Positions 61,560 through 63,373 of a DNA stretch of 63,373 bases are shown in pieces; position 1 is the stretch's first letter, and each line of letters begins with the position of its first letter. Under the pieces are notes generated by a model. That model worked only from the letters and a program-made list of their open reading frames with translations, had not been told where the DNA came from and did not search any database. The stretch is from Pedobacter sp. (GTDB lineage: Bacteria > Bacteroidota > Bacteroidia > Sphingobacteriales > Sphingobacteriaceae): assembly GCF_031119335.1 (NCBI RefSeq), contig NZ_JAVHXT010000009.1, positions 1-63,373 on the forward strand, given 5' to 3'. The position numbers and the translations under genes were made by a program.

Positions 61560-63373
61560 ATGAGATTTCTAACCAAATACATATTACTTACGTTATTGAG
61601 CTTAGGCTTTTTGCAGCCCGCTGTAGCACAAACCGAGCAGCTAAATGTAAAAGGTAAAATTGTAGACCAAGCTGGTGCACCAATAGCGGGAGTTACCATT
61701 ATTGTTCAAGAAAAAACGAGCGGTGTAGTAAGCAATGCCTCAGGAGAATTTGAGATAGAAGCCAACAACAACGATCGAATTGTTTTTAAGATGGTAGGTT
61801 ATAATACCATTTACAAACCTGCGTATGAAATTAAAGAGAACGAACCGTTAAAACTGGTAAAATCTTTAATTGAAGCAGGCGATAATGACAATGTTTATAT
61901 CCCCTTTGGGATAAGAAAAAAGCGTGAAGTTACTGCAACCATTAGCACGGTAAATACACAAGAATTGCCTCAAATTCCGCTTTCTACACTAAATAACGTA
62001 TTAACAGGTCGTTTATCGGGTTTGCATATCCAGCAAACTGGCAATCGCCCGGGTACAGATGATGCTACTTTTCTAATTAGGGGCCGGTCTTCTTACAACA
62101 GCGGGCAATCTCCGTTGGTATTGGTAGACGGTGTATCGCGTGATTTTGTAGACATGGATTTAAATGAAGTAGAAAGTATCAGTGTATTGAAAGATGCAGC
62201 TTCGCTATCGTGGTACGGCTTGTACGCAGCAAATGGCGTTATTCACGTAACTACCAAACGTGGAAGCGCAAGTGCTACAAAAGTAACTTTCGATGCTCAG
62301 GGTGGGGTACAAACGCCAATCACCTTAATCAACCCATTAAACTCGTATGGTTATGCCTACTTATATAACGAAGCACGCCAAAACGATGGACAAGCACCTC
62401 AATACTCACAAAACCAGTTAATTGGTTATTATACCAAATCAGATCCATATTTATATCCTGACGTAGATTATCCATCAGAATTTTTGAAAAAGGCATCGCC
62501 TGTGCAACGTTATGTAGCTACGGTAAGTGGCGGTAATGCTTTTGCCAGATATTTCACCTCGGTGAGTATGTACGATCAGGACGGTTTATATAAGGGTGGA
62601 GAAACTGCTGCTTTTAACTCAAATACTAATTTTAGGAGATATAATTTCCGTACCAACCTAGATTTGCACATCAATAAAAATCTAGATGTTACTTTAGATG
62701 TTGGTGGTCGTGTATCTAATTTGCGCTATCCTAGAGATGGTAACGGAGGTTTTTTGACAGCCATTTTTAATACGCCTGCCAATGCCTTTCCGTTAATTAA
62801 TCCTAATGGTTCTTATGGTGGCAGCACATTGTTCAGAACCAACCCGTTGGCCATGTTGCAGGCACGTGGTAATGTAACCGATGTATATCGCACATTATTA
62901 GCTACAGTAACTGCCCGTCAAAAATTAGATGCTTGGTTAAAAGGCTTATCGTTAAACTTAGCCTATACCTATGATATGACAGGTTTGTACACGCATGGTT
63001 TTAACCAAAGTTACATTGCTTACGAGTGGCAGGGTGGAAATTCTTACCAAGGTTATGGTACAGAAACACCTCTTAATTATGCAGCTAGTACATTTAATGA
63101 CAATTTAAGAAATAACGAGTTTTGGGGCGGTTTCGATTATGATAATAGTTTTAAAGAACATAGCTTTAAATTCTCTACCCGTTTCCAACGTGCTGTTTCG
63201 GCTTCTGCAACCCGTTTAGATGACAAGAGAGAAGGTATTTCTAATCGTTTATCTTATGGTTACAAACAGCGTTATTTTGCAGATGCCATTGCCACCTACT
63301 CTGGTTCACAAAACTTTGCGCCGGGTAAACGCTTTGGCTGGTTTCCTGCTATTGCAGCTGGGTGGATTGTAAC
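61560..63373 (+). CDS. susC: SusC-like TonB-dependent receptor 4, cut by window end
   Basis: 604 complete codons from the ATG at 61560, 21 bases after SusD 3, still open at the right edge. Signal peptide ends PAVAQ; carboxypeptidase-like domain (VKGKIVDQAGAPIAGVTIIVQEK); then an altered hinge (IPFGIRKKREVTATIS in place of VVGYGTQKK), plug (GRLSGLHIQQTGNRPGTDDATFLIRG; LKDAASLSWYGLYAANGVIHVTTKRG) and the first half of the barrel. A matching SusD is expected just beyond the window. Confidence 0.92.
   Translation, partial: MRFLTKYILLTLLSLGFLQPAVAQTEQLNVKGKIVDQAGAPIAGVTIIVQEKTSGVVSNASGEFEIEANNNDRIVFKMVGYNTIYKPAYEIKENEPLKLVKSLIEAGDNDNVYIPFGIRKKREVTATISTVNTQELPQIPLSTLNNVLTGRLSGLHIQQTGNRPGTDDATFLIRGRSSYNSGQSPLVLVDGVSRDFVDMDLNEVESISVLKDAASLSWYGLYAANGVIHVTTKRGSASATKVTFDAQGGVQTPITLINPLNSYGYAYLYNEARQNDGQAPQYSQNQLIGYYTKSDPYLYPDVDYPSEFLKKASPVQRYVATVSGGNAFARYFTSVSMYDQDGLYKGGETAAFNSNTNFRRYNFRTNLDLHINKNLDVTLDVGGRVSNLRYPRDGNGGFLTAIFNTPANAFPLINPNGSYGGSTLFRTNPLAMLQARGNVTDVYRTLLATVTARQKLDAWLKGLSLNLAYTYDMTGLYTHGFNQSYIAYEWQGGNSYQGYGTETPLNYAASTFNDNLRNNEFWGGFDYDNSFKEHSFKFSTRFQRAVSASATRLDDKREGISNRLSYGYKQRYFADAIATYSGSQNFAPGKRFGWFPAIAAGWIV

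Overview
The window looks like a chromosomal segment of a Bacteroidota bacterium, most likely a Pedobacter-like member of the Sphingobacteriaceae. The reasons are three complete SusC/SusD pairs plus a fourth SusC, a hybrid two-component regulator of the HTCS type, a protein with a type IX-secretion-style C-terminal region, Bacteroidota promoter elements (TAnnTTTG), no obvious Shine-Dalgarno sequences, AT-rich DNA and several families of palindromic intergenic repeats. I see no rRNA, tRNA or CRISPR array.

Layout. 1-6.9 kb: two tandem secreted lamin-tail-like proteins (the first cut by the window edge), a calcineurin-like phosphoesterase, then a glycerophosphodiester phosphodiesterase (GlpQ), a GlpT-type transporter and an SGNH esterase. 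This reads as a phosphoester/glycerophosphodiester scavenging locus. 6.9-16.1 kb: a Spy-like periplasmic protein between two copies of one palindrome, a LexA-like S24 repressor divergent from a GIY-YIG nuclease-like gene with operator-like palindromes between them, a surface protease/propeller/Omp85-barrel fusion, a class A penicillin-binding protein and a PPK2 polyphosphate kinase. 16.06-18.3 kb: a rearranged island. A GNAT acetyltransferase gene sits between two copies of the PPK2 gene tail, and a REP-associated tyrosine transposase (RAYT) with its own flanking palindromes sits between two identical 275-bp direct repeats.

18.3-26.1 kb: housekeeping and signalling genes (RluA-type pseudouridine synthase, ClC channel, TPR histidine kinase, MazG-like hydrolase, MaoC dehydratase). 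The last is an unusual receptor: a seven-transmembrane 7TMR-DISM protein with a coiled coil and a C-terminal zinc-ribbon/HTH segment resembling the start of an IS1595-family transposase but lacking the catalytic domain. I regard this fusion as the most novel element of the window.

26.1-47.9 kb: carbohydrate-utilisation genes. The first block (26.4-41.0 kb) has two SusC/D pairs, a GH2 with malectin-like tail, a DUF5009/HGSNAT-like membrane protein and a GH18. The second (41.3-47.9 kb) has a GH2, an alginate-lyase-fold protein, a beta-helix lyase-like protein and a GH88 unsaturated glucuronyl hydrolase. An almost identical LacI/PurR-type 16-bp operator precedes both blocks, so they are probably co-regulated. 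The enzymes suggest breakdown of an unsulfated uronic-acid-containing glycan by lyase cleavage outside or in the periplasm, followed by GH88 removal of the unsaturated end sugar.

48-52 kb: a lipoprotein, a FUSC-type membrane protein, a small lipoprotein and a RelE/HigB-HigA-like toxin-antitoxin pair with a well-formed promoter/operator and a long bulged hairpin downstream. 52.2-63.4 kb: a 1376-residue HTCS regulator, candidate direct-repeat operators, and a third SusC/D pair followed by a fourth SusC that runs off the right edge.
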